Assembly: GCA_011192155.1 (NCBI GenBank)
Contig: DUEK01000021.1
Span: forward strand, 1-37,470
Length of the DNA stretch: 37,470 nt
Source: Thermoflexia bacterium
GTDB taxonomy: Bacteria; Chloroflexota; Anaerolineae; B4-G1
Direction: 5' to 3'
The position numbers were made by a program, and so were the translations under genes. Positions 7,567-16,249 of this stretch are shown piece after piece; position 1 is the stretch's first letter, and every line of letters starts with the position of its first letter. The notes below the pieces were generated by a model, which searched no databases, was not told where the DNA came from, and was given only the letters and a program-made list of their open reading frames with translations.

Positions 7567-8351
7567 TTGGGCGCGACCACCCGCTCCGCGCCCGTATAGA
7601 CGCGGAAACTGTGTCGCCGCGTGTAGCCGATCAGGGTAACGCCCCACTCTTGCGCCAGTTGAACCGAAAGCGAGGTCGGCGAGGTACGCGAGATGGCGAT
7701 GGGAACCCCCATACGGACTGTCTTGTTCACCATCTCGGAGCTGATGCGCCCACTGGTGAGCAGAACACAGCCCCCCGTAGAGTAGCCCTGCCTCAAACAG
7801 ATACCGGCGATTTTGTCGAGCGCGTTGTGGCGGCCAATGTCCTCGGCCAAACACAGTAGGGGCGTGGAGACCGCGCCCACCTCGGCCAGAGCCGCCCCGT
7901 GGACGCCTCCCGCACGGCGGTAGAGGGCGCTCGCTTGCTCAAATTCTTCCATCAACTGGGTCACTTGCGGCGGCGTGACGCACAGACTTGATCGGACGCG
8001 ATGGTGCAAACTGGACATATCCTCAAAGGTAGCGCCGCCGGAGCATCCGGAGGTGATGGTGCGCAGTTGCGGGGTCTCAATATCGTGATGGAGCCAGACG
8101 TCCACGCGCAACTCCTGGTCACACAAATCAACCGCCTCTATCTCGTCCAATCCTTCGATCAGCCCTTCGTTGAACAAAAAACCCAGCGCCAGTTCTTCAA
8201 TATGAGTCGGCGTACAAGCCAGACTGACCAGTGGCTCACTGTTCACGTAAATGACAAGCGACTTTTCCACCGGCACGACGCCGCGTACCGGCCGGCGCTC
8301 GGCATCGTAATATCCGGTGTAGGTGAGGGGATGTGAACCTGCGTCAGTCAT
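7563..8351 (-). CDS. fdhD: FdhD family sulfurtransferase for molybdo-/tungsto-enzymes
   Basis: FdhD delivers sulfur from a cysteine desulfurase to the Mo/W-bis-pyranopterin cofactor of formate dehydrogenases. This 262-residue protein has the family landmarks [41 protein letters not shown] and [10 protein letters not shown]. The usual CxxC sulfur-transfer motif after TSG reads C103-S-G-G106, so only the first cysteine remains. It overlaps tkt by 8 bp and the PIG-L gene by 4 bp. No formate dehydrogenase gene lies in the window; the AOR at 16.2 kb uses a related pterin cofactor, but a link is only a guess. Confidence 0.93.
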   Translation of the reverse strand: MTDAGSHPLTYTGYYDAERRPVRGVVPVEKSLVIYVNSEPLVSLACTPTHIEELALGFLFNEGLIEGLDEIEAVDLCDQELRVDVWLHHDIETPQLRTITSGCSGGATFEDMSSLHHRVRSSLCVTPPQVTQLMEEFEQASALYRRAGGVHGAALAEVGAVSTPLLCLAEDIGRHNALDKIAGICLRQGYSTGGCVLLTSGRISSEMVNKTVRMGVPIAISRTSPTSLSVQLAQEWGVTLIGYTRRHSFRVYTGAERVVAPK

Positions 8352-10359
8352 TGTGCGCCCTGCCCAACAGCCGCATCACCCGCTCGACCACTGCCTCGGC
8401 GGTGAAGCCGAATTTTTCCATCAACACCTGGTAAGGGGCCGAAGCGCCAAATCGTTCCAACCCCAGCACCTCGCCGGCGGGACCGACGTACTTGTCCCAG
8501 CCCAGCGTCACCCCGGCTTCAACCGCCAGCCGCGCCGTCACCTGTGGCGGCAACACTGTTTCCTGGTACTCGAGGGGCTGCGCGTCGAATAATTCCCAAC
8601 TGGGCATACTGACCACCCGCACCCCGATTCCCCGCTGGGCCAGCAATTCCCGCGCCTCCAGCGCCAGGTGTACCTCGGAGCCGCTGGCGATGATGAGCGC
8701 ATGGGGCGCACCGGAACTTTCGACCAGGATATAGGCCCCGCGGGTCACTTGTTGAGCCGAGTTGCGCATAGTCTCAAACAGCACAGGCAGCTTTTGGCGG
8801 GTGAGAATCAGCGCGGTGGGGCCGTCCCGTCGCTCCAGCGCCGCGCGCCAGGCCGCAGCGGTTTCGTTAGCGTCGGCAGGACGGATGACGACCAGGTTGG
8901 GGATTGCCCGCAGCGCCGCCAGGTGCTCGACCGGCTGGTGGGTGGGGCCGTCCTCGCCAAGCCAGACCGAGTCGTGGGTCCAGACGTAGACGACCGGCAA
9001 ACCCATCATCGCCGCCAGTCGCACCGCTGGGCGCATATAGTCGGAAAAGACCAGGAATGTGCCCCCGTAGGCAATCACTCCGCCGTGCAGCGCCATCCCG
9101 CTGAGGATACTGCCCATTGCGTGCTCGCGCACGCCAAAGTGGAGATTCCGGCCGTCCGGTGTCTTGCGCTGAAAGTCCCCATAGCCTTTCAGGAGCGTGG
9201 AGTTAGAGGGCGCCAGGTCGGCCGAGCCGCCAATGAGGGTGGGCAGGGTCGCGGCCAGTTTATTGAGGACAGCGCCGGAGGCTTTCCGGGTAGCCAGCGG
9301 CCCATCGGTGACGGAGAAAGCCGGTAACTCTTTGTCCCATCCATCCGGCAATTCGCCCGCCCACAGTCGTTCCAGGAGCGCCGCCTCTTGCGGATACTCA
9401 CCGGCGTAGCGGTCGAACATCGTCTGCCACTGAGTTTGGGCCTCTCGCCCTTGCTCCACGGCGCGGCGAAAGACCTCCAACGCCTTTGGGGGAATCAAGA
9501 AATGGGCATCGGCCGGCCAGCCGAGGGTTTCTTTGGTCAGCGCGATTTCTTCCTCTCCCAACGGCGAGCCGTGAGCGGCGGCGGTATCCTGTCTGTTGGG
9601 GCTGCCGTGTCCGATGTGAGTGTGGCATACGATGAGGGAGGGACAATCCGCTTCCTCCTGCGCGGCGCGGATGGCGGTCTCGATACCGTTCAGGTCGTAC
9701 CCGTCCACCTCCTGGGCGCGCCAGCCGTAGGCTCGGAAACGCGCCGGGACATCTTCGGTGAAGGTGATGTCGGTCGAGCCTTCGATGGAGATCCCGTTAT
9801 CGTCGTAGAGGTAGATGAGCTTGCCCAGCCCCAGGTGACCGGCCAGGGAGGCCGCCTCGTGACTCACGCCCTCCATCAGGTCGCCGTCGGAGACGATGCC
9901 ATAGGTAAAGTGGTCAAAAATGGGCAAGTTGGGCCGGTTGAAAGTGGCAGCCAGAAAACGTTCGGCCATCGCCATTCCCACCCCATTGGCAAAACCCTGC
10001 CCCAGGGGACCGGTGGTGGTTTCTACGCCAGGGGTGTGGGCGTACTCGGGATGACCGGGCGTGCAACTGCCCCACTGGCGAAAGTTCTCCAGTTCCTCCA
10101 GCGGCAGATCGTAGCCGGTGAGGTGGAGCAATCCGTAGAGCAACATTGAGCCATGCCCGGCAGAAAGGACAAACCTGTCCCGGTTCGGCCAGGCGGGGTC
10201 AGCCGGGTTGTGCCTGAAAAAACGGGTCCACAGCACGTAGGCTGCGTCTGCGGTTCCCATCGGCATGCCGGGGTGACCAGAGTTGGCCTTTTGAATCGCG
10301 TCCATCGCCAGGGTACTGATGGTGTTAATGCATAGTTGATCCAGGTTCATACTTGTCAT
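8344..10359 (-). CDS. tkt: Transketolase
   Basis: This is a thiamine-diphosphate enzyme of the pentose phosphate pathway that transfers two-carbon ketol units between sugar phosphates. It has 671 residues, normal full length. Visible motifs are SGHPGMPMG near the N-terminus, the ThDP-binding SDGDLMEG followed by [10 protein letters not shown], the pyrimidine-domain stretch [19 protein letters not shown], and [19 protein letters not shown]. Start at ATG 10359 has GGAGAGG just upstream; a second ATG lies three codons in. A promoter is visible at 10390-10417. It heads a run with fdhD (8-bp overlap) and the PIG-L gene. Confidence 0.97.
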   Translation of the reverse strand: MTSMNLDQLCINTISTLAMDAIQKANSGHPGMPMGTADAAYVLWTRFFRHNPADPAWPNRDRFVLSAGHGSMLLYGLLHLTGYDLPLEELENFRQWGSCTPGHPEYAHTPGVETTTGPLGQGFANGVGMAMAERFLAATFNRPNLPIFDHFTYGIVSDGDLMEGVSHEAASLAGHLGLGKLIYLYDDNGISIEGSTDITFTEDVPARFRAYGWRAQEVDGYDLNGIETAIRAAQEEADCPSLIVCHTHIGHGSPNRQDTAAAHGSPLGEEEIALTKETLGWPADAHFLIPPKALEVFRRAVEQGREAQTQWQTMFDRYAGEYPQEAALLERLWAGELPDGWDKELPAFSVTDGPLATRKASGAVLNKLAATLPTLIGGSADLAPSNSTLLKGYGDFQRKTPDGRNLHFGVREHAMGSILSGMALHGGVIAYGGTFLVFSDYMRPAVRLAAMMGLPVVYVWTHDSVWLGEDGPTHQPVEHLAALRAIPNLVVIRPADANETAAAWRAALERRDGPTALILTRQKLPVLFETMRNSAQQVTRGAYILVESSGAPHALIIASGSEVHLALEARELLAQRGIGVRVVSMPSWELFDAQPLEYQETVLPPQVTARLAVEAGVTLGWDKYVGPAGEVLGLERFGASAPYQVLMEKFGFTAEAVVERVMRLLGRAHND

Positions 10360-10389
10360 TGATCCTCTCCATTGTGTTGTAGGGTTCTT

Positions 10390-10417
10390 ATTGTACCTGG
10401 AATGACGACATTGGCAA
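10390..10417 (-). promoter_or_regulatory. Promoter of the tkt operon
   Basis: Minus-strand TTGCCA (10412-10417), a 16-bp spacer and TACAAT (10390-10395) lie about 30 bp before the tkt ATG. Confidence 0.6.
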
Positions 10418-10446
10418 GATAGAGCAAATCAACCATGAAACGCAAA

Positions 10447-10476
10447 CGCGCCGACCTTTAAGCACAGGTCGGCGCG
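10447..10476. terminator. Strong GC-rich hairpin, possible terminator
   Basis: An 11-bp perfect stem (CGCGCCGACCT and its inverse) encloses an 8-base loop. On the minus strand GTTTGCGTTT follows, a weak U-tract, so it may end the transcript of the small ORF at 10579-10674 before tkt. Confidence 0.5.
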
Positions 10477-10578
10477 GGTATGTAGCAACACAATTTGACG
10501 GGATCGTCCCGCTCGGATAGTTCTACGATATTTGAGGTATCAAGTATGAGAACGCATCATCCGCTCTCGCTCTTCTAG

Positions 10579-10674
10579 TTACTGGAACAGCAACAGAATC
10601 AGTGCGAGGCCGCCAATCACGAGGGCAGCAGCCGGAAGAGCGCGGGCCAGGGGGTGAATATCTGACTGGAACAT
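10579..10674 (-). CDS. 31-residue single-pass membrane peptide
   Basis: A small ORF encodes MFQSDIHPLARALPAAALVI followed by GGLALILLLFQ: a short polar head, then one hydrophobic helix of about 18 residues reaching the C-terminus. Support comes from its signals: an SD (TAAGGAGAG, about 6 bases before the ATG), a promoter TTGAGA-17-TAATAT at 10706-10734, and a hairpin downstream. I recognise no family. It could be a membrane-complex subunit or regulator, or a hydrophobic toxin-like peptide; nothing here decides. It lies between tkt and rplS and is transcribed on its own. Confidence 0.6.
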   Translation of the reverse strand: MFQSDIHPLARALPAAALVIGGLALILLLFQ

Positions 10675-10705
10675 TTCTTCTCTCCTTACACAATTGGGTA
10701 TTGTT

Positions 10706-10734
10706 ATATTACTACCTTTCAACCGCAATCTCAA
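10706..10734 (-). promoter_or_regulatory. Promoter of the 31-residue membrane peptide
   Basis: Minus-strand TTGAGA (10729-10734), a 17-bp spacer and TAATAT (10706-10711) give a start about 25 bases before the small ORF. Confidence 0.55.
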
Positions 10735-10797
10735 TAGGCCGTTTGTACCACCGCTCCCGATGCACGATCAGTGGGAACAATGGGCCGCTCACGAGAG

Positions 10798-10826
10798 TTG
10801 CCCTAGATGAAGAAACGTAGTATAAT
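10798..10826 (+). promoter_or_regulatory. Promoter of rplS
   Basis: TTGCCC (10798-10803), a 17-bp spacer and a consensus TATAAT (10821-10826) place the start near 10833 and give a 5' leader of about 68 bases. Confidence 0.7.
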
Positions 10827-10836
10827 CTGCGGACGT

Positions 10837-10875
10837 TGCCCCAAATGGGGCAGACGCTGCCCCCCTTAGGAGGGG
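10837..10875 (+). promoter_or_regulatory. Structured rplS leader (two tandem hairpins)
   Basis: Hairpin 1 is TGCCCC-AAAT-GGGGCA (10837-10852). Hairpin 2 is CCCCT-TAGG-AGGGG (10862-10875), which sequesters an AGGAGG-like sequence. The likely working SD, GAGGAA, is at 10888-10893. The arrangement suggests autogenous control by L19, which is an inference. Confidence 0.45.
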
Positions 10876-10900
10876 ACGTAAGTTTGTGAGGAATTAAACA

Positions 10901-11254
10901 ATGAATCTAATCGAATCGCTGAACCGTCAACTAGAACCCAACCAGAATATTCCTGAATTGAACCCGGGCGATGTCGTCAAAGTGCATGTGCGTATCGTCG
11001 AGGGCGAGCGCGAGCGAGTACAGGCTTTTCAGGGTACTCTCATCCGCAAGCGTGGGGGCGGGGCGGGCGCCAGCTTTACTGTGCGGCGCATCGCGTCCCA
11101 CGGCATTGGTGTGGAGCGTACTTTCCTACTGCACTCACCACGTGTTGAAAAGGTCGAAGTTTCACGGCGGGCGCACGTCCGTCGTTCCAAGCTCTACTAT
11201 CTGCGGGGACGGCGAGGCAAGTACGCGCGCCTGCGAGAGAAGCGCGCTAAATAG
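10901..11254 (+). CDS. rplS: 50S ribosomal protein L19
   Basis: L19 lies at the 30S-50S interface. The 117-residue product has the family pattern: [25 protein letters not shown] in two pieces ([18 protein letters not shown], then [15 protein letters not shown]), [22 protein letters not shown], and a basic C-terminus [19 protein letters not shown]. Length is typical. It is monocistronic here: its own promoter, a structured leader and a strong terminator at 11294-11322. The usual trmD and rimM neighbours are absent. Confidence 0.98.
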   Translation: MNLIESLNRQLEPNQNIPELNPGDVVKVHVRIVEGERERVQAFQGTLIRKRGGGAGASFTVRRIASHGIGVERTFLLHSPRVEKVEVSRRAHVRRSKLYYLRGRRGKYARLREKRAK

Positions 11255-11293
11255 TCCCGTTGGACTGCTTCCCGGGCTAGCCAACTAGAAGGT

Positions 11294-11322
11294 GGGCGTA
11301 GGGTACACCTACGCCCTTTTTT
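11294..11322 (+). terminator. Rho-independent terminator of rplS
   Basis: GGGCGTAGG, loop GTACA and CCTACGCCC form a perfect 9-bp stem followed directly by six T residues. It lies 40 bp after the rplS stop codon. Confidence 0.92.
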
Positions 11323-11335
11323 ACGTATGGTTGGT

Positions 11336-11369
11336 AGACCTAATCGGGTTACCGATTGCTAATTTTAGG
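11336..11369. repeat. 34-bp direct repeat, copy 1
   Basis: Identical to 11488-11521. It contains an internal dyad AATCGG-GTTA-CCGATT and runs into TTTTAGG. Between the copies (11370-11487) is a 7-bp GC hairpin (GCCCCCG-TCC-CGGGGGC, 11394-11410) and no ORF of note. Confidence 0.85.
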
Positions 11370-11487
11370 GTAACTACCCAGCCACTGCTTACAGCCCCCG
11401 TCCCGGGGGCGTCTTGTGCGGAGGATGGCTACTCAGAATACAGTGCTCTCGCCCACACCGCCCTCGGGGACAAGGACTGAGAGCCTG

Positions 11488-11521
11488 AGACCTAATCGGG
11501 TTACCGATTGCTAATTTTAGG
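11488..11521. repeat. 34-bp direct repeat, copy 2
   Basis: This exact second copy ends 8 bases before the ATG of the C26 hydrolase gene. Its terminal TTAGG continues into GA to form the only SD-like sequence for that gene. The dyad would sit in the 5' untranslated region or operator. Confidence 0.85.
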
Positions 11522-11529
11522 AAACTCCA

Positions 11530-12264
11530 ATGTCTCTTCCCGTCATCGGTATTACCGGTCGTCCCGACCGATCTGCCCGTCCGCCCAGTCTGTCTCTTTT
11601 CGCCATCGGCCAACCTTACGTCCGAGCCGTGGAGCTGGGCGGGGGCGCTCCGGTGGTCGTCCCGCCATACGTAGAGGAAACGAGACTGCGCGCCATCTTT
11701 GAGCATCTCGACGGCCTGATTCTCTCCGGCGGGGGCGATATCTCACCGGTATTTTATGGCGAGGAGAATGACGGGCTGCTGTGGCTCGTGGATGAGCGGC
11801 GAGATCGTACAGAGATTTTGCTGGCGCGGTGGGCGCTGGCAGACAAGCTGCCCTTACTGGCAATTTGCCGGGGCATTCAAGTGCTCAATGTCGCGGCTGG
11901 GGGAACGCTTGTCCAGGATATTCCTACTCAGGTTACTAATGCCGTCTCTCATAGCAGCCCCGTCGCTGGCCGCCCTGTGCCCAAAGTTGCCCACACGGTC
12001 GAGGTGACGGCGGGCAGCCGGCTGGCCGCGTTGGTGGGAGCCGGCGAACTGGACGTGAATAGCGCCCACCATCAGGCGGTCAAGACCGTCGGTGCGGGAT
12101 TGTCCACCACCGCCCGCGCCACCGACGGCATCATCGAGGGAATGGAGGCACCCGACCATCCATTTTGCGTCGGCGTGCAGTGGCACCCTGAGGTGATGGC
12201 CGAGAGTTATCCCGAGGTGCGGCGACTCTTCGAAGGGCTGGTCGAAGCGGCTCAGTCCAAATAG
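11530..12264 (+). CDS. Gamma-glutamyl-gamma-aminobutyrate hydrolase family protein (peptidase C26)
   Basis: This is a class-I glutamine amidotransferase-like hydrolase of 244 residues, related to PuuD. The nucleophile is C113 in LAICRGIQVLN, and the His/Glu pair is H219 and E221 in VQWHPE. SGGGD (66-70) forms the oxyanion loop. By family it cleaves gamma-glutamyl amide bonds such as gamma-Glu-GABA in putrescine breakdown, but no other polyamine genes are nearby, so the substrate is open. It is followed 2 bp later by a lipoprotein gene on the same transcript. The start lies just after a 34-bp direct repeat with internal dyad symmetry. Confidence 0.92.
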   Translation: MSLPVIGITGRPDRSARPPSLSLFAIGQPYVRAVELGGGAPVVVPPYVEETRLRAIFEHLDGLILSGGGDISPVFYGEENDGLLWLVDERRDRTEILLARWALADKLPLLAICRGIQVLNVAAGGTLVQDIPTQVTNAVSHSSPVAGRPVPKVAHTVEVTAGSRLAALVGAGELDVNSAHHQAVKTVGAGLSTTARATDGIIEGMEAPDHPFCVGVQWHPEVMAESYPEVRRLFEGLVEAAQSK

Positions 12265-12266
12265 AT

Positions 12267-14156
12267 ATGCGTACACGCCTTCCGCCGCTCGTTCTCCTGT
12301 TGTTGACCCTGACAGCGTGCATGTCCTCAGCAACACCGCCCTCCACACCCACACCAGATTACACACCTACTACAACTTTCACCCTAACCCCCGTACCCAG
12401 CCCAAGCCCGATTCGCACTTCTGCCCCCACTGACGCCCTTGCTACGCCAGTCGATCCGCCGCCTCGCCCTTTCGACTATACCGTCGTTAATCCCAATCCG
12501 CCCCGCCGGGCACCCAACGCCACTCGCGCTTTTTGGGTCACAGACACTACCACCGGGGAGCGACGGGAAATAGAGGCTCGCCTGCGCGCACAGACCGAGC
12601 ATGTCGCTATGTGGGTCGAGGAGAGTACGTGGCACGATGTGCGCCAATTGGAGGAGGCGGCGATCTTTTTCGAGGCGCGCACCTACCCCGCCACCCGCGC
12701 GGTCTTTGGCTCCGAGTGGACACCAGGGGTAGATAACGACCCGCGCATCCACATTCTGCACGCCACTGGCCTGGGCGAGGGTGTGCTGGGTTACACCTCC
12801 GGCGGGGACGAGTTCCCCCGCGACCTGTACCCTTTTTCCAACGAGGCTGAGATGATTACCGTCAGCGCTGCGGAGATCAAAGTGGGAAGCCACGCCTACC
12901 ATGCGCTACTGGCCCGCCAGTTCCAGCGGCTTGTCCAATGGTTTCAGGATCGGAACGAGGAGCGCTGGGTCAAAGAGGGGCTGGTGGAGTTGGCTATTCA
13001 TTTGAACAAGCTCAATACTGGCGCGCCGGAGCAAGCCTACCTGGAGCATCCCGATACGTCGCTTGTTGGGTGGGAGGATGAATCCGCCGCCGCTCACCGA
13101 GGAGCCGCCTATCTCTTTGCCACCTACTTTCACGAGCGATTTGGCAACGAGGGCACGCAGGCACTGATGGCCCAGCCGCTCAACGGGGTTGCCGGGTTCG
13201 ACGCAGCCCTGGCCGATCTGAATAGGGGCATCACTTTCGAAAAGCTCTTTGCCGAGTGGCTAGCGGCCAACTACCTGGACGGCGAGCGGGCGACGTATGG
13301 CTATGCCACGCTCGACCTGGAGCGGCCCGCGCCAGCCGCTATCTACGAGAGCTATCCGGTCACTCTGGAGTCATCCGTCCAGCAGTACGGCGCGGATTAC
13401 ATTTTATTGCAAGGCGATGATGACGTCCACGTCCAGTTCACCGGAGTGACTGCGACTCCCCTGCTGGACGTACTGCCCCACAGTGGGCGCTACTTGTGGT
13501 GGTCGAACCGCGCCGACGAATCGCTGACCACGCTCACGCGCGCCTTTGACCTTTCTGGCGTCGAGCAGGCGACGCTGACCTATTGGACGTGGTATGATCT
13601 TGAGCAGGGGTATGATTACGCCACCGTCGAGGTCAGCGTTGACGGCGGGGAGCAGTGGCAAACGCTTCACGCTCCCTCTGGCAGCGACGCCGATCCCAAC
13701 GGCAACAATCCAGGCTGGGGCTACACCGGCAATAGCGCGGGCTGGGTGCGCGAAGAGGTGGATTTGGCTCCCTGGGTCGGAGATGAGGCGCTGGTGCGCT
13801 TTGTGTACCTGACCGACGAGGCAGTTACCGGGGCGGGGTTCCTGCTGGATGACGTCGCCATCCCCGAGATCGAGTATGCCGACGACGTGGAATCAGGGGC
13901 AGGCGGGTGGGAAGCGGCCGGCTTTGTGCGTAGTGATAATTCCGTGGCCCAAAATTACCTGGCGCTGCTGATCGGGCCAGGCGAGACCATCACGGTCGAG
14001 CGACTGCCGGTGGAGGAAGATCAAACGGCGGAATGGATAGCGCTGCTGGGCAGCGAGGGCTGGGGCGAAGCGGTGCTCGTGCTCTCTGGGTTAGCGCCCC
14101 TCACCGCCCATCCGGCGCTATATGAATTGAAGATTTCGAGGCTTTCGAGACCTTGA
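12267..14156 (+). CDS. Lipoprotein resembling an immune-inhibitor-A-type metalloprotease with a lost zinc motif
   Basis: The 629-residue product has a lipoprotein signal ending LTAC (C18) and a Thr/Pro-rich linker to about residue 60. A peptidase-like domain (about 65-350) follows, then a jelly-roll-like domain near 390-570 with YDYATVEVSVDGG and VRFVYLTDEA, as in the VEG domain of immune inhibitor A proteins. In intact relatives, as I know them, the helix reads HEFQH followed by NEE-W-NEG-SELA. Here it reads R217-Q-F-Q-R221, then NEERWVKEGLVELA, so both zinc histidines and the catalytic Glu are replaced while the scaffold is kept. It is probably an extracellular binding protein. The ATG lies 2 bp after the upstream stop. 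The gene has no frameshift and does not look degraded. Confidence 0.78.
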   Translation: MRTRLPPLVLLLLTLTACMSSATPPSTPTPDYTPTTTFTLTPVPSPSPIRTSAPTDALATPVDPPPRPFDYTVVNPNPPRRAPNATRAFWVTDTTTGERREIEARLRAQTEHVAMWVEESTWHDVRQLEEAAIFFEARTYPATRAVFGSEWTPGVDNDPRIHILHATGLGEGVLGYTSGGDEFPRDLYPFSNEAEMITVSAAEIKVGSHAYHALLARQFQRLVQWFQDRNEERWVKEGLVELAIHLNKLNTGAPEQAYLEHPDTSLVGWEDESAAAHRGAAYLFATYFHERFGNEGTQALMAQPLNGVAGFDAALADLNRGITFEKLFAEWLAANYLDGERATYGYATLDLERPAPAAIYESYPVTLESSVQQYGADYILLQGDDDVHVQFTGVTATPLLDVLPHSGRYLWWSNRADESLTTLTRAFDLSGVEQATLTYWTWYDLEQGYDYATVEVSVDGGEQWQTLHAPSGSDADPNGNNPGWGYTGNSAGWVREEVDLAPWVGDEALVRFVYLTDEAVTGAGFLLDDVAIPEIEYADDVESGAGGWEAAGFVRSDNSVAQNYLALLIGPGETITVERLPVEEDQTAEWIALLGSEGWGEAVLVLSGLAPLTAHPALYELKISRLSRP

Positions 14157-14160
14157 GGGC

Positions 14161-14394
14161 CTATTCTGCCTCAACAACGACCGGGGTACCGGCCTTGAAC
14201 GCCTCGAGTTGGGCTTGCAACTCAGCCCGGCGGGCTGCTGCTGCTCGTCTACCTTCTTCGATCAAGCCCTGTGCGCGCGTGCGCATCCTCTCTTGCAACT
14301 CTGGGCCGGAATAAGGAGCCAACAGTATCGCGGCTGCCACTCCGACCATAGCGCCGACCGCCAGCCCGGCCAGGAAACTGAATGTTCTTTTCAT
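14161..14394 (-). CDS. YtxH domain protein
   Basis: The 77-residue product has an N-terminal glycine-rich membrane segment FLAGLAVGAMVGVAAAILLA followed by APYSGPELQERMRTRA, the YtxH signature. A charged Ala/Arg/Glu-rich helix closes the protein. I chose ATG 14394, which has GGAGGT 7 bases upstream, over a longer frame start. YtxH proteins are small envelope-associated proteins often linked to general stress; the exact role is unknown. It is convergent with the lipoprotein gene, with only 4 bp between stop codons. Confidence 0.85.
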   Translation of the reverse strand: MKRTFSFLAGLAVGAMVGVAAAILLAPYSGPELQERMRTRAQGLIEEGRRAAAARRAELQAQLEAFKAGTPVVVEAE

Positions 14395-14494
14395 CTTTTT
14401 GACCTCCGAATATCCAACTTTTATGTGGGCATTATACACCACGTTGCGCAAGCGGCAAAGTCCCCACTTTGACTTTCGCGCAAGTTTGACTATA

Positions 14495-14640
14495 CTCAAT
14501 AGATCCAAAATGTTACGACAACAAGACCTCGGAGGTCTCTCGAGAGCGCCTTTGCCGGTAAAAACGGGCGCAATCTAAGCAATTTTGCTGCCAATGTCAC
14601 CTTCCGAGACCTCCGAGGTCTGAAATTTGGATCTACCGAG
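14495..14640. repeat. 146-bp MITE-like element, copy B
   Basis: Terminal inverted repeats are CTCAATAGATCCAAA (14495-14509) and TTTGGATCTACCGAG (14626-14640). The interior holds two palindromes, GACCTCGGAGGTC and GACCTCCGAGGTC. It differs from copy C (18835-18980) at only three positions by eye and is exactly the same length. It encodes nothing and shows no obvious target duplication. Confidence 0.9.
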
Positions 14641-14676
14641 CCTTCTGTCAAAAGTGTCGGGTAGCTAGATAAGGTA

Positions 14677-14798
14677 CAGCAATTCCCGTTATGGGAAAAA
14701 AGTCAGATCGTAGCCGCGATTTCGCAATCGCGCAGGACGCTTTTACGCGGCAAAATACACGCGATTTGGAAATCGCGGCTACAAAACGGGAATTGCTG
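14677..14798. repeat. 122-bp nested inverted repeat upstream of the mttB-like gene
   Basis: The outer arms are CAGCAATTCCCGTT (14677-14690) and its exact inverse (14785-14798). The inner arms are GTAGCCGCGATTTC (14710-14723) and its exact inverse (14769-14782). Each inner arm can also fold on itself (CGCGATT-TCGC-AATCGCG). It ends 19 bp before the ATG, so it must lie in the promoter or leader of that gene. It could be a mobile palindrome or a regulatory stem. Confidence 0.85.
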
Positions 14799-14817
14799 AT
14801 AAGGATATAGTCATTGT

Positions 14818-16234
14818 ATGTCTCGTAACTGGGATGAGATTCTCACGGCTGAAGAAATAGCAGAGATTCACGACACGAGCATGAGGCTGTTGGCTAACGT
14901 CGGCGTTCAGTTTCCCGACGATGACGCGATTGCCATTTTCGAGCAACACGGTGTCAAGACCGCCGGTCAGACCATCTACCTCGAAGAAAAGCAATTGATG
15001 GAGACCCTAGAGACGGTCCCGGCGCAGTTCACCATCCACGCCCGTAACCCAGAGCGGAGCGTGACCATCGGCGATGGCGAGCCGGTCTTTGCACCGGGCC
15101 ATGGCGCTCCGTTTCTGATAGATTGCGAGGTCGGCAAGCGCACACCGACGCTGGAGGATTACGATAACCTGGCGCGGCTGGCCCACGCGCTGCCCAATCA
15201 GGACATGAGCGGCCACTTGATGGCGGAACCGGGGGATGTACCGGCCCACGCGGCCCACTTGCACATGTTGGAGGCCAACATAAATACATTCCGACAAGCC
15301 CTTCATTGGCAGCTCCGAAAGGGCGGTTGGGGCGTATCATACGATGGAGATGGCATCCATTCTGTTTGGCGAGGACAGGGTAAAGGAACAGCCAGTGACC
15401 ATCGGCTTGATCAACAGCTTCAGCCCGCTGGGCTACAGCGGCGAGATGCTCCAGGCTCTGATGGAATACGCCCGCTGGCGGCAGCCGGTCATCATTGCCG
15501 CGCTCGCTATGGCCGGCTCCACCGGGCCGATCACGTTAGCTGGCGTGTTGGCGATGCAGACGGCCGAGCTTTTGGCCGGTATCGCGCTGACCCAACTGAT
15601 CAGCCCAGGCGCTCCCGCCATATTTGGCTCCACCTCGACCAACATAGATATGAGGAGCGGCGCGTTGGCTATCGGCGCCCCGGAGCTTTCACTGATGATC
15701 GCCGCTCACGCCCAACTCGCCCGTCACTATGGGCTGCCCTCGCGCAGCGGCGGCGCGCTCACCGACGCCAGTTACCCCGACGCCCAGGCCGGGTTCGAGT
15801 CCATGCTCGCCTTGCTGACCACGATCAACAGCGGCGTGGATTTTGTGCTCCACGCGGGCGGCATTCTCAGCTCCTACCTGGCCTTTTCCTACGAAAAATT
15901 CGTGTTGGACGACGAGATGTGCGGCATGGTGCGCCGTTTGCAGCGCGGCATCGAGGTTACTCCCGAGACGCTGGCCTACGATGTCATCACCCAAGTGGGA
16001 AGCGGCGGCAACTATCTGGCCGAGATGCACACGGTCAAGCGTTGCCGCACCGAGTTCTGGCAGCCGGCGATCTGCGACCGGAGCGGTGTGGAGGCCTGGA
16101 TGGCAGGGGGGCGGCAAGACGCAGTCGCCCGCGCCCGCCAGCGCTGGCAAAAGCTACTGGAAGAGCACGAGGACCCGTCGCTGGATGAGGCGACAGCGCG
16201 TCAATTGCAAGAGTTTGTAGAGGAAAATAAATAA
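14818..16234 (+). pseudogene. MttB-family corrinoid methyltransferase, frameshifted
   Basis: Members move a methyl group from trimethylamine, glycine betaine or similar quaternary amines to a corrinoid protein. Residues 1-155 are in one frame (MSRNWDEILTAEEIAEIH through HLHMLEANI). From about 15284 the homology continues in the next frame (IHSDKPFIGSSERAVGAYHT, then EMASILFGEDRV) to 16234. Removing one A from the AAA at 15282-15284 restores about 471 residues, full family length. No in-frame TAG is seen, so this would be a non-pyrrolysine member (MtgB-like). Both halves look well conserved, so a recent mutation or a sequencing error is likely. The AOR gene follows 15 bp later. No cognate corrinoid protein gene lies in the window. 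Confidence 0.85.
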
Positions 16235-16249
16235 TCGCAAAGGAGTGAT

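Noticed and set aside
10602-10820. Plus-strand frame of 72 codons between tkt and rplS
   Set aside because: It overlaps the rplS promoter and is antisense to a small ORF with better signals.
11336-11521. CRISPR array from the 34-bp repeats
   Set aside because: Only two copies, spacer of 118 bp, and no cas genes.
14818-16188. Reading the mttB-like gene as one 456-residue protein in its first frame
   Set aside because: After about residue 155 the translation is Arg/Ser-rich nonsense, whereas true MttB homology continues in the next frame.
15284-16234. Possible pyrrolysine (in-frame TAG) in the mttB-like gene
   Set aside because: No TAG occurs in the homologous frame, so it is a non-pyrrolysine member.
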